Source: Gemmatimonas phototrophica (GTDB lineage: Bacteria > Gemmatimonadota > Gemmatimonadetes > Longimicrobiales > Gaopeijiaceae). From it: 10,833 nt of DNA. Location of the stretch: contig CAMCNM010000042.1 in NCBI GenBank assembly GCA_945876015.1, positions 1 to 10,833 on the forward strand, written 5' to 3'. The first letter of the stretch is position 1. The number at the start of each line of letters is the position of its first letter. The notes beneath the pieces are model-generated. The model was not told the origin of the DNA and did no database searches. It worked only from the letters and a program-made list of their open reading frames with translations. A program made the translations under genes and the position numbers. Shown here in pieces: positions 1-6,713 of the stretch.

Positions 1-447
1 GATCGCCTCGGGGGTTCCCGCCATCGCGGCCAGGTGCAGGGCGGTGACCCCCGTGTCGTTCGTGGCGTTCGGGTCCGCCCCGGCGCCGAGCAGCGCCTCG
101 ATCGCATCGGCGCTGCCCTCGCGGCTGGCGACGTGCAGTGGGGTGAAACCGCCGATGCGGGTCTCCGCTTCGATCCGCGCCCCCGCGTCGGTCAGGAGAT
201 CCACCAGGTCCGCCCGGTTCTGGAGCGCGGCCCAATGCAGCGCGGTCATCCCGTCGCCCTGCGGCGCGTTCACGTCGGCGCCTTCGCGGAGCAGGGACCT
301 CACCGCGTCGGCGTCTCCCCGCATGGCCGCATCGGCCACCGGAGCGTTCGGCGGCGTGGCGCCGAGCAGGCGCACCAGCGCGAGGGCGACGATGAGGCGT
401 GAGCGAATGCCCGGCATCTGACGACGGTCCCCGGGTGCGGGTGTCAT
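1..447 (-). CDS. Exported ankyrin-repeat protein, partial (C-terminus outside window)
   Basis: The minus-strand frame is open from an ATG at 447 to the window edge (149 residues seen, no stop). Numbered from a second ATG at 417, residues 1-20 form a basic then hydrophobic export-like N-terminus (RSRLIVALALV), followed by a Pro/Ala linker and at least three ankyrin repeats. Their signatures are GADVNAPQGDGMTALHWAA (about 47-64), GFTPLHVASREG (about 90-101) and GADPNATNDTGVTALHLAA (about 113-131). Ankyrin repeats bind proteins and carry no catalysis. The ATG at 447 lies 2 nt after the stop of the HXXSHH gene, suggesting coupled translation. The ATG at 417 has a weak GGGGA 10 nt upstream and would give a shorter signal, so the start is uncertain. 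The hydrophobic stretch contains an Arg and is a modest signal peptide, so periplasmic location is inferred. Ankyrin identity is clear; the partner is unknown. Confidence 0.85.
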   Translation of the reverse strand, partial: MTPAPGDRRQMPGIRSRLIVALALVRLLGATPPNAPVADAAMRGDADAVRSLLREGADVNAPQGDGMTALHWAALQNRADLVDLLTDAGARIEAETRIGGFTPLHVASREGSADAIEALLGAGADPNATNDTGVTALHLAAMAGTPEAI

Positions 448-449
448 CT

Positions 450-1853
450 CTAGAGGGTCTCGAGCGGGGCCGCGATGGGGGCGGAGAACGAGAGTTCTCC
501 GGTGCTGTCACCGAAGCTCTCGATGTCGTCCATCCCGAGCTTGTGCAGGAGGCCGAGCATGGCGTTGGCCATGGGTGTCTCGTCCAAGGCCTTCAGGTGC
601 AGGTTGCCCTCCAGCCGTCCCTGCGCGTGGCCGAGCACGATCAACGGGCAGCGCCGGTGATTGTGCACGTTGCCGTCGGCCATCGGCGATCCATAGACGA
701 TCATGCTCTTCTCGAGCAGGCTCGAATCGCCCTCCATCGTGTTCTTCAAGCGTTCCAGGAACCGCGGCAACTGATTCACGTGGTGCTTGTTGATCAGGTA
801 GAACTCGGTGATGCGCTGCGGGTCGTCGCCGTGGTGCGAGGCGGGATGGAAGCCGGTCGTGGTGCCGCTCTCCGGGTAGACGCGCGACGAGGCGTCGCGC
901 CCCGTCTTGAGCGTGAAGACGCGCGTCATGTCGGCCTCGAACGCGAGCGCCTGCAGGTCGTACATGAGCCCGATGTGCTCCTCGAACGAGTCGGGCACGC
1001 CCGCCGGCGCTTCGGGCAGGGCGCGCACCTCGCCGGTGGCGTTGCGCGCCTCGACGCTCTGGATGCGCCGCTCGACCTCGCGGATGTTCTCCAGGTACTG
1101 CTCCATGCGCTCGCGGTCGCTGGGCTTGAGCTGCTGGTCGAGCTGAGCGATGCGGCCAGTGATCCAGTCGAGGATGCTGCCCTGGGATTCCCGCCGCGCT
1201 GCGCGCTCGGCCGGAGTCCCGCCGGCGCCGAACAGCATGTCGAACGCGACTCGCGGATCGCGGATCATGGGCAGCGGCTCGGTCGGCGAAGCCCACGTGA
1301 TCATGTCCGTGTAGACGCACGAGTAGCCGTACGCGCACCCGCCCGCCTTGTCCACGTTCTCGATGCAGAGCTGCATCGACGGGATCGGCGTGTCCTGGCC
1401 GAAGCGCGCCGCGTACATCTGATCGAGCGAGATCCCCACGAAGACGTCGGAGCTCTCGGTCTGCGTGGGATGTGACTGCGTCAGGAACACCGCGCTCGAG
1501 CGGAAGTGGTCGGCGCCGATCTCCTTGGGATCGTACGCCTCGGCCATCCTCACATCGGTGTTGCTGATGATCGTGAGGTAGTCGCGGTAGGGTTCGAGGG
1601 GATCGAGCGCGCTCGGCCCGAGGTCGAAGCCCCGGCCCACGGTCGCGGGCGACCACATGTGATGGGTCGCCCCCCACTGGCTGGAACCCGCCGCTCCGTG
1701 CACCTGTTCGATCGCGACCAGTCGGATCGGATCCACGGGCGCCCAGAGCCGGCCCGCCGGCACCATGGCGTCGAGGAACGGAAGCGCGATGCTCGCTCCG
1801 GTTCCGCGCAGGAAGGTGCGCCGGGGAATATGCCGACCCGTGAGAAAGGCCAT
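450..1853 (-). CDS. Tat-exported HXXSHH (DUF1552) family protein
   Basis: A 467-residue protein whose biochemical role is unknown for the family. The N-terminus carries a twin-arginine signal (RRTFLRG at residues 11-17, then a hydrophobic GASIALPFLDAMVPA), implying export of a folded protein. The motif that names Pfam HXXSHH is present as HPASHH at residues 336-341. Other features include the conserved-looking start of the mature domain (PIRLVAIEQVHGAAG, 42-56), Cys163, Cys173 and Cys179, a charged helical stretch around 243-270 (SDRERMEQYLENIREVERR), and NVHNHRRCP (395-403). Length is full for the family. A GTG at 1868 would add five residues, but the ATG at 1853 is preferred: it has GGGAG 8 nt upstream and overlaps the previous gene's TGA by one base (TGATG). 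It lies between a c-heme PSD protein and an ankyrin protein. Family assignment is confident; function is not known. Confidence 0.93.
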   Translation of the reverse strand: MAFLTGRHIPRRTFLRGTGASIALPFLDAMVPAGRLWAPVDPIRLVAIEQVHGAAGSSQWGATHHMWSPATVGRGFDLGPSALDPLEPYRDYLTIISNTDVRMAEAYDPKEIGADHFRSSAVFLTQSHPTQTESSDVFVGISLDQMYAARFGQDTPIPSMQLCIENVDKAGGCAYGYSCVYTDMITWASPTEPLPMIRDPRVAFDMLFGAGGTPAERAARRESQGSILDWITGRIAQLDQQLKPSDRERMEQYLENIREVERRIQSVEARNATGEVRALPEAPAGVPDSFEEHIGLMYDLQALAFEADMTRVFTLKTGRDASSRVYPESGTTTGFHPASHHGDDPQRITEFYLINKHHVNQLPRFLERLKNTMEGDSSLLEKSMIVYGSPMADGNVHNHRRCPLIVLGHAQGRLEGNLHLKALDETPMANAMLGLLHKLGMDDIESFGDSTGELSFSAPIAAPLETL

Positions 1854-4303
1854 CAGTTCGTCTCCCACCCTTCGGCGCGCTGCGTGCGGAACGCCGGACT
1901 GTTCACGACGCCCAGGATGTAGCTCGAGATCCTGTTGTCGGCCGCGGCCGCGTCACGCACGATGGCGCGGACGGTGGGCATGTCGTATGCCTCGACCCGG
2001 CGTCCCAGCGCGTACGCCATCAGGTTCGTCGTGAAGTTGCGCAGCAGCGGCGTCGGCCGCGCCAGCAGAGCTCGTCTCAGATCCTCCGGGCTCGCGAGCG
2101 GCGTGCCGTCGTACAGCTCGCCCCGGGTGTCGAGCAGGTTGCCGTTCTCCTTGATGCGCCACTTCCCCGTGACGTCGAAGTTGTCGAGCGACAGCCCGAT
2201 CGGATCCATGAACAGATGGCACGACCGGCACGCCACGCTCGCGCGGTGCATCTCCATGCGCCCACGCGTCGTGATCACTCGTCCCTGCTGCACCGCGCCG
2301 GTCGCCTCGAGGTCGGGCACGCCGGGAGGTGGAGGCGGAGGCGGTGTGCCGAGCAGCACCTCCATCACCCATTTGCCGCGCAGCACGGGCGAGGTGCGCA
2401 CCGCGTGCGATGTCTGCACGAGCATGCTGCCCTGGCCGAGGATGCCGCGGCGCATCGAGTCCGGATAGGGCGCCTTCCGGAACGCCGCGCCCGCGACGTC
2501 GGGGATGCCGTAATGGTCCGCGAGCCGCTCATTCACGAACGTATAGTCGGCGTCGAAGATGTCGAAGACGCTCCGGTCCTCACGCACCAGATTCTCGAAG
2601 AACAGCTCGGTCTCCTGCCGCATCGCGGCGCGGAGCTGCTCGTCGAAGTCGGGATACTGGCGCACGTCCGGGAAGACCTTGTCCAGGTCCTCGAGGCGCA
2701 GCCACTGGGCGGCGAAGCGGGTCGCGAGAGCGGCGGAGCGCGGATCCTCGAGCATGCGCTTCACCTGCGCATCGAGCGTGCGGCGCTCGGAGAGCGTGCC
2801 CTGACGCGCGAGGTCGATCAGCCGATCGTCGGGTGGCGCGGCCCACAGGAAGAACGAGAGCCGTGAAGCGAGCGCGAGATCGCTCAGCGCGAACGTCTCG
2901 CCGGCCCTGACGCCGGCCGGAGCCAGCTCGAAGCGGAAGACGAAGTCCGGGCTCGCCAGGATCGCCTCGAGCGCTTGGCGCACGCCCCCTTCGAAGCCCC
3001 CCTGCGCGCTGCCCGCGTCGTAGAACCGCATGAGATCCAGGAGATCGGTGCCCGTGAGGGGCCTGCGATACGCGCGCGTGGCGAGCCGCGACACGATCTG
3101 CTCGGCGCACGGCTTCTCTTCCGCGCGCGTCGGCGGACGGCAGGAGAAGATCCGCTCGCGTACCGGCGAGTCCGAGACCCCCGTCGGCGCGCTCGGCCCC
3201 ATGATCACGAAGTCGCGCATGTGCGGGAGCATCGTGAAGCCGTACGTGTTGTCGATCGCCGTGCTCGCCAGAGACCAGCCGAGGGGCGAGATCAGGTCAA
3301 TCACGTTCTCCTGGAAGTACGGCGGGATGAACGCGGCCGAGACGCGATGCGGTCCGGCGGTGAGCGGCACGCGCTCCGTGAACTGGGTCGTCTGGTTGGG
3401 ATCGGATGAAGTCATGAACCGATCGACGTCCACCAGGGCGACGCGTTCCCCGTCCACCGAGATGTCGAGCTGCTCGTCGCGCGCGGTGCCGCCCACGAAG
3501 GCGCCGGTCGTCTCGTGGTAGAAAGAGACGCGGAAGGAATACGTGCCGTCGGCGGGGAAGTTGTGGATCACCGAGACGCCCCCGCGCGTGCCGTATGGCG
3601 CTCCCTCCACGTGCGCTGTCTGCGACGCGGTGCGCGGCACCGTGTAGGTCGCTTCGCTCGCCGTCGCCGCTGGATCACCCACCGCCAGCCGGCTGATCTC
3701 CGAGGCGGCGTTCAGGTAGGCGGTCAGCAGCGTCGGCGAGAGCGTCTGCACGTCCGCGATGTTGTCGAAGTTCGCGCTTTTGGTGTCGAGCGGGAGATAG
3801 GCCCCGGCGTCGATCTGGAGGCCCAGCAGATCCTTCACCGACGCCTCGTACTCGGCGCGGTTGAGCCGCTGAAAGGGGCGGTCGCCCGGATTCGGCGCCA
3901 GCGCCGCTGCCCGGTCCACGATCCTCTCCAGCTCCTCCACTAGGGCGACGAGCGTGTCTCCGCCTGGTCGCGGCATGCCGGGGGGAGGCATCATGCCAGC
4001 CCGGAGCTTCCGGATCACCTTCTCGGTGACCTCCGGGTCGCCCGCCGCTCCGGCCACGTCGAAGGCGGTGAGGGACAGGCCGCCGGTCAGTAGCTCGTTG
4101 TTGTGGCAGACCCCGCACGTCCGGCGCACCACCGCCGTGAGCTCTTCGGGACCGATGCTCGGGGGGGGCTCACGGGAGACCGCGGCCGCGAAGGACTCCC
4201 CGTGGAGAACGGAGGAGGGCGCGACGCGAGGGCCGGAACCGGGGGCGATTCCGATCAACACGATTCCGAGAATCGCTGCAGTCCCGACGAGCGTCCGCGG
4301 CAT
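1853..4303 (-). CDS. Exported di-c-heme PSD-family protein (DUF1587/1595/1592/1588/1585)
   Basis: An 816-residue envelope protein with the planctomycete-type domain series. In order: signal peptide (1-20, hydrophobic TAAILGIVLIGIAPG); a c-type heme motif CGVCH (63-67) with a following MMPPPGMP (104-111) that may supply the axial Met; a PSD3/DUF1587-like region starting FQRLNRAEYEASVKDLLG (144-161); a beta-rich insert (about 215-340); PSD5/DUF1595 (about 386-460, with SCRP and KPCAEQI cysteines); PSD4/DUF1592 (about 475-665); PSCyt3/DUF1588 with a second heme motif CRSCH (692-696) and DPIGLSLDNFD (700-710); and PSD2/DUF1585 (about 730-810). Two CXXCH motifs imply covalent heme and periplasmic electron transfer, but the substrate is unknown. 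The ATG at 4303 has AAGGAG 4 nt upstream. Its TGA overlaps the ATG of the HXXSHH gene. A run of seven prolines (654-660) is present. Full length, no sign of damage. Confidence 0.94.
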   Translation of the reverse strand: MPRTLVGTAAILGIVLIGIAPGSGPRVAPSSVLHGESFAAAVSREPPPSIGPEELTAVVRRTCGVCHNNELLTGGLSLTAFDVAGAAGDPEVTEKVIRKLRAGMMPPPGMPRPGGDTLVALVEELERIVDRAAALAPNPGDRPFQRLNRAEYEASVKDLLGLQIDAGAYLPLDTKSANFDNIADVQTLSPTLLTAYLNAASEISRLAVGDPAATASEATYTVPRTASQTAHVEGAPYGTRGGVSVIHNFPADGTYSFRVSFYHETTGAFVGGTARDEQLDISVDGERVALVDVDRFMTSSDPNQTTQFTERVPLTAGPHRVSAAFIPPYFQENVIDLISPLGWSLASTAIDNTYGFTMLPHMRDFVIMGPSAPTGVSDSPVRERIFSCRPPTRAEEKPCAEQIVSRLATRAYRRPLTGTDLLDLMRFYDAGSAQGGFEGGVRQALEAILASPDFVFRFELAPAGVRAGETFALSDLALASRLSFFLWAAPPDDRLIDLARQGTLSERRTLDAQVKRMLEDPRSAALATRFAAQWLRLEDLDKVFPDVRQYPDFDEQLRAAMRQETELFFENLVREDRSVFDIFDADYTFVNERLADHYGIPDVAGAAFRKAPYPDSMRRGILGQGSMLVQTSHAVRTSPVLRGKWVMEVLLGTPPPPPPPGVPDLEATGAVQQGRVITTRGRMEMHRASVACRSCHLFMDPIGLSLDNFDVTGKWRIKENGNLLDTRGELYDGTPLASPEDLRRALLARPTPLLRNFTTNLMAYALGRRVEAYDMPTVRAIVRDAAAADNRISSYILGVVNSPAFRTQRAEGWETN
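1862..1866 (-). promoter_or_regulatory. Ribosome binding site for the HXXSHH gene, inside the upstream coding region
   Basis: On the minus strand, GGGAG sits 8 nt before ATG 1853, within the last codons of the di-heme gene. Together with the TGATG overlap it supports the ATG at 1853 over the GTG at 1868 and points to coupled translation. Confidence 0.6.
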
Positions 4304-4360
4304 CCCTCTCCTTCGCTTCGGCCTCGGTGCCGGGGAGCCCGGTCCAACCCTGACCCCTAC

Positions 4361-4380
4361 ACCCTGAGATAAGTTAGGGT
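4361..4380. repeat. Short inverted repeat between feoB and the di-heme gene
   Basis: ACCCT (4361-4365) and AGGGT (4376-4380) form a perfect 5-bp inverted repeat with a 10-nt loop, in the 87-nt gap after the feoB stop. The stem is short and lacks a T-tract, so it is at most a weak terminator or attenuator. Whether feoAB and the downstream cassette share a transcript cannot be decided from it. No convincing promoter hexamers are seen before 4303. Confidence 0.2.
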
Positions 4381-4390
4381 CGGGAGCGTT

Positions 4391-6328
4391 CTAGACCAGC
4401 CAGTTCGCCAGAAAAGAGAAGCCGTAGGCTAGCACCAGCATGTAGCTGAACTGGAGAATCGGCCACTTCCAGCCTGCGGTCTCGCGCCGCATCACGGCGA
4501 TGGTGGACGTGCACTGCAGCGCGAACGCGAAGAACACGAGCAGCCCCACCGCGGCGCCAAGATCGAGATGGCTCTTGAGCGCTTCCTGGAGCTGGAGGGA
4601 TCCCTGGGTGGGGTCCTCGACCCCGTAGAGCGTGCCCAGCGTGCCGACGATCACCTCGCGGGCGGCGAGCGACGAGATCAGGCCGACCCCGATCGTCCAG
4701 TCGAACCCGAGGGGACGGATCACCGGTTCGATCGTCTGCCCCAAGCGACCGAGCAGGCTGTCGTCGATGGAGGGCGGCGCCCCGTTGATCTGCGGCACCT
4801 GCGTCAGCGCCCAGAGGATCACCGCGACCGCGAGGATGGTCGTGCCCGCGCGGCGCAGGAAGATACGGCTCCGGTCGTAGAGCCGGAGCAGGATCGAGCG
4901 CCCGGAGGGGATGCGGTAGGGCGGCAGCTCCATGAAGAACGAGGAGCGCTTGCCGCGCAGCAGCGTGCGGCGGAGTACCGCGGCCGTCGCGATCGCGATC
5001 AGCGCACCGAGCGCGTAGAGCCCGAGCAGCGTCGCAGCGCGCGTTCCCAGGAACGGTCCCAGGATAGGCCGCTCGGGGATGAAAGCCGCGATCAGGAGCG
5101 CGTATACGGGCAGGCGCGCCGAGCAGGTCATGAACGGAGTGACGAAGATCGTGGCCAACCGATCCCGTTCGTCCTCCACCGTGCGCGCCGCGAGGATCGC
5201 CGGAATCGCGCACGCGTAGCCCGAAAGGAGCGGAAGGAAGGCGCGACCCTGCAGTCCCACGCGATACATCATGCGGTCCGCGATCACCGCCGCCCGCGCC
5301 ATGTATCCGGAATCCTCGAGCACGCCGAGGAACAGGAAGAGGATCAGGATCTGGGGCAGGAAGACGACCACAGACCCCACGCCCGCCCAGACTCCGTCGA
5401 TGAGCAGGGAGCGTATCCACGAGTCGGGGAGCAGGCGACCGAGCCACCCTCCCGACCACGCGACCACACCCTGCACCGCGTCCATTGCGGGCGACGCCCA
5501 GGTGAAGATCGACTGGAAGACGAGAACGACCACCACGAGGAAGATGAGCGGTCCCCATATGCGGTGGAGGAATACGCTGTCCAGGCGCTCGGTGAGCCGG
5601 GACGGGCTCGGTGGGACGAATCCAGCTGCGCGTCCGATCTCGGCGATGTGGCGGCGCCGCACCGCGAACTGGTCCACCATGGGGAGCGGCGTGCCGCGCG
5701 GAACGTTCGAGAGCGCGGGGCAGGGCCGGGGTGGGAGCGGTCCGCGGTCCGCGACGCCCACCAGGAAATGGCGGACCTCGTCGAGGCCTTCGCCGAGGCG
5801 CGCGTTGGTGCGCACCACGTCCACGCCGAGCCGCTCGGCTAAGATGTCGTCGCGCACCGCGCCGCCGCGCTGCTCGAGCTCGTCCGCCATGTTGAGCACG
5901 AGGAGCGTCGGGATGCCAAGCTCGAGCACCGGCTCGACCAGCATGAGCTGCGTCTCGAGACGGGTCGAGTCCACGATCAGCACGAGCGCGTCGGGCGCGC
6001 GCAGCCCTTCGACCCGGCCCTCGAGCACGTCACGGGTGACGCGCTCGTCGAGCGAGCGCGCCGAGAAGCCGTTCACGCCGGGAAGGTCCACCAGCTCGAG
6101 GGTGCGGTGGTCCGGAAGGATCGTCGTGCCGACGTGCTTCTCGACCGTCACGCCCGGGTAGTTGGCGACCTTCTGGCGCAGCCCGGTGAGCTGGTTGAAG
6201 AGCGTGGACTTGCCGGCGTTGGGTGGACCCACCAGAGCGACGAGCGGCTTCGCGTCACCGTTCTCGTCGAGCAGAGCTACGCTGCCCCCCTGGTCGGGGT
6301 GGCAGCTGGGGGCGGTCGAGTTTGCCAA
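4391..6328 (-). CDS. feoB: Ferrous iron transporter FeoB
   Basis: Inner-membrane Fe(II) permease with an N-terminal GTPase domain, 645 residues. G-protein motifs are visible: G1 GPPNAGKS (34-41), G3 DLPG (81-84), G4 NMAD (146-149) and a G5-like TNARLGEG (174-181). The helical GDI-like spacer follows, then a polytopic membrane domain from about 257. That domain contains the hallmark GRAFLPLLSGYACAIPAI (361-378, Cys372) and PFMTCSARLPVY (398-409, Cys402), and a second Gate-like half with GLISSLAAREVIVGTLGTLYG (549-569). It is shorter than the roughly 770 residues of E. coli FeoB, mainly at the loops and C-terminus. The start is a TTG at 6328, with no other start codon before the in-frame stop at 6383-6385 and no clear Shine-Dalgarno sequence. 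It begins 28 nt after the feoA stop, so coupling to feoA is likely. An SCHP sequence (8-11) near the N-terminus could touch metal, which is speculative. Identity is confident. Confidence 0.97.
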   Translation of the reverse strand: MANSTAPSCHPDQGGSVALLDENGDAKPLVALVGPPNAGKSTLFNQLTGLRQKVANYPGVTVEKHVGTTILPDHRTLELVDLPGVNGFSARSLDERVTRDVLEGRVEGLRAPDALVLIVDSTRLETQLMLVEPVLELGIPTLLVLNMADELEQRGGAVRDDILAERLGVDVVRTNARLGEGLDEVRHFLVGVADRGPLPPRPCPALSNVPRGTPLPMVDQFAVRRRHIAEIGRAAGFVPPSPSRLTERLDSVFLHRIWGPLIFLVVVVLVFQSIFTWASPAMDAVQGVVAWSGGWLGRLLPDSWIRSLLIDGVWAGVGSVVVFLPQILILFLFLGVLEDSGYMARAAVIADRMMYRVGLQGRAFLPLLSGYACAIPAILAARTVEDERDRLATIFVTPFMTCSARLPVYALLIAAFIPERPILGPFLGTRAATLLGLYALGALIAIATAAVLRRTLLRGKRSSFFMELPPYRIPSGRSILLRLYDRSRIFLRRAGTTILAVAVILWALTQVPQINGAPPSIDDSLLGRLGQTIEPVIRPLGFDWTIGVGLISSLAAREVIVGTLGTLYGVEDPTQGSLQLQEALKSHLDLGAAVGLLVFFAFALQCTSTIAVMRRETAGWKWPILQFSYMLVLAYGFSFLANWLV

Positions 6329-6356
6329 CGGAGTTTGTCGCGAAGCTACCGCGCGA

Positions 6357-6617
6357 TCAGGCGGCGTTCGACCCGGAGCGTCTCACGCACAGGCACTTCG
6401 CCACCTCGCGGCGGATCGCGAGCAGGGTGCCTTCGACCATCACGATGGGATCACCGGAGGGAGACCGGTGAACGGGGCAGATCTGGCAGCCTGGAAGGAC
6501 GCCCCGCTCGAGCAGGGGCTCCATCTGGTCCATGGGAAGATCGATACGCACGAGCTCGACGACCTCCCGGAGGGGGATGTCGATCAGTCGGAGCTCGGTG
6601 GGTGCCACAGCGATCAC
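6357..6617 (-). CDS. feoA: Ferrous iron transport protein FeoA
   Basis: An 86-residue protein with the FeoA SH3-like fold pattern. It opens with a strand (LRLIDIPLREVVELVRID, 9-26), then a helix-turn segment MEPLLERGVLPGCQICPV (32-49) matching the family's LAELGFVPGTEVEV region, then GDPIVMVEGTLLAIRREVAKCLCV (55-78) matching GDPLxVRVRGxxLALRRxEAxxIxV. FeoA is a small cytoplasmic partner thought to modulate FeoB. Order and strand (feoA then feoB, 28 nt apart) support this. The start is a GTG at 6617 with GGGGGA 4 nt upstream; a second GTG at 6608 is possible. Oddly, four cysteines are paired as CQIC (44-47) and CLC (75-77), not a standard feature of FeoA. A weak Fur-like dyad lies just upstream. 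Confidence 0.85.
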   Translation of the reverse strand: MIAVAPTELRLIDIPLREVVELVRIDLPMDQMEPLLERGVLPGCQICPVHRSPSGDPIVMVEGTLLAIRREVAKCLCVRRSGSNAA

Positions 6618-6632
6618 CCTATCCCCCTGAGA

Positions 6633-6649
6633 ATGAGATCGAGTTTCAT
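6633..6649. promoter_or_regulatory. Candidate Fur-like operator upstream of feoA
   Basis: A 17-bp imperfect dyad, ATGAGA-TCGAG-TTTCAT, sits 15 nt upstream of the feoA GTG. Its arms match at 5 of 6 positions. Laid on the Fur 7-1-7 consensus (TGATAATnATTATCA), positions 6634-6648 agree at 9 of 14 bases. A perfect 8-bp palindrome, GGTATACC (6656-6663), lies just upstream and could hold a -10 element (TATACC on the minus strand), which would place the dyad near the transcription start. The location before a ferrous iron operon makes iron control plausible, but the match is weak and no -35 is clear. Confidence 0.3.
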
Positions 6650-6661
6650 CTGAAAGGTATA

Positions 6662-6700
6662 CCGATGGAGCGCCCTGGGAAACGGGTGACGCCCCATCGG
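6662..6700. repeat. Inverted repeat between desaturase and feoA
   Basis: CCGATGG (6662-6668) and CCATCGG (6694-6700) form a perfect 7-bp inverted repeat with a 25-nt loop, within the 96-nt gap after the desaturase stop. It could end desaturase transcription or form part of the feoAB leader. No T-run follows on the minus strand, so a standard intrinsic terminator is not supported. Confidence 0.25.
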
Positions 6701-6713
6701 ATCGGGTCCAAGA

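Noticed and set aside
399..1475. 358-residue plus-strand open frame opposite the HXXSHH gene
   Set aside because: Antisense shadow in high-GC DNA; composition is Arg/Ala/Val/His-rich with no domain, and the opposite strand carries a clear family match.
1854..1868. GTG start five codons upstream for the HXXSHH protein
   Set aside because: It would place the ribosome site GGGAG inside the coding sequence; the ATG at 1853 has that site at good spacing and a TGATG overlap.
4347..4380. Telomere-like CCCTGA/CCCTAC/TTAGGG units suggesting a repeat array
   Set aside because: Only a few imperfect, irregularly spaced copies; not an array beyond chance.
4568..5842. 424-residue plus-strand open frame opposite feoB
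   Set aside because: Low-complexity Arg/Glu/Asp-rich shadow; feoB motifs on the minus strand explain the region.
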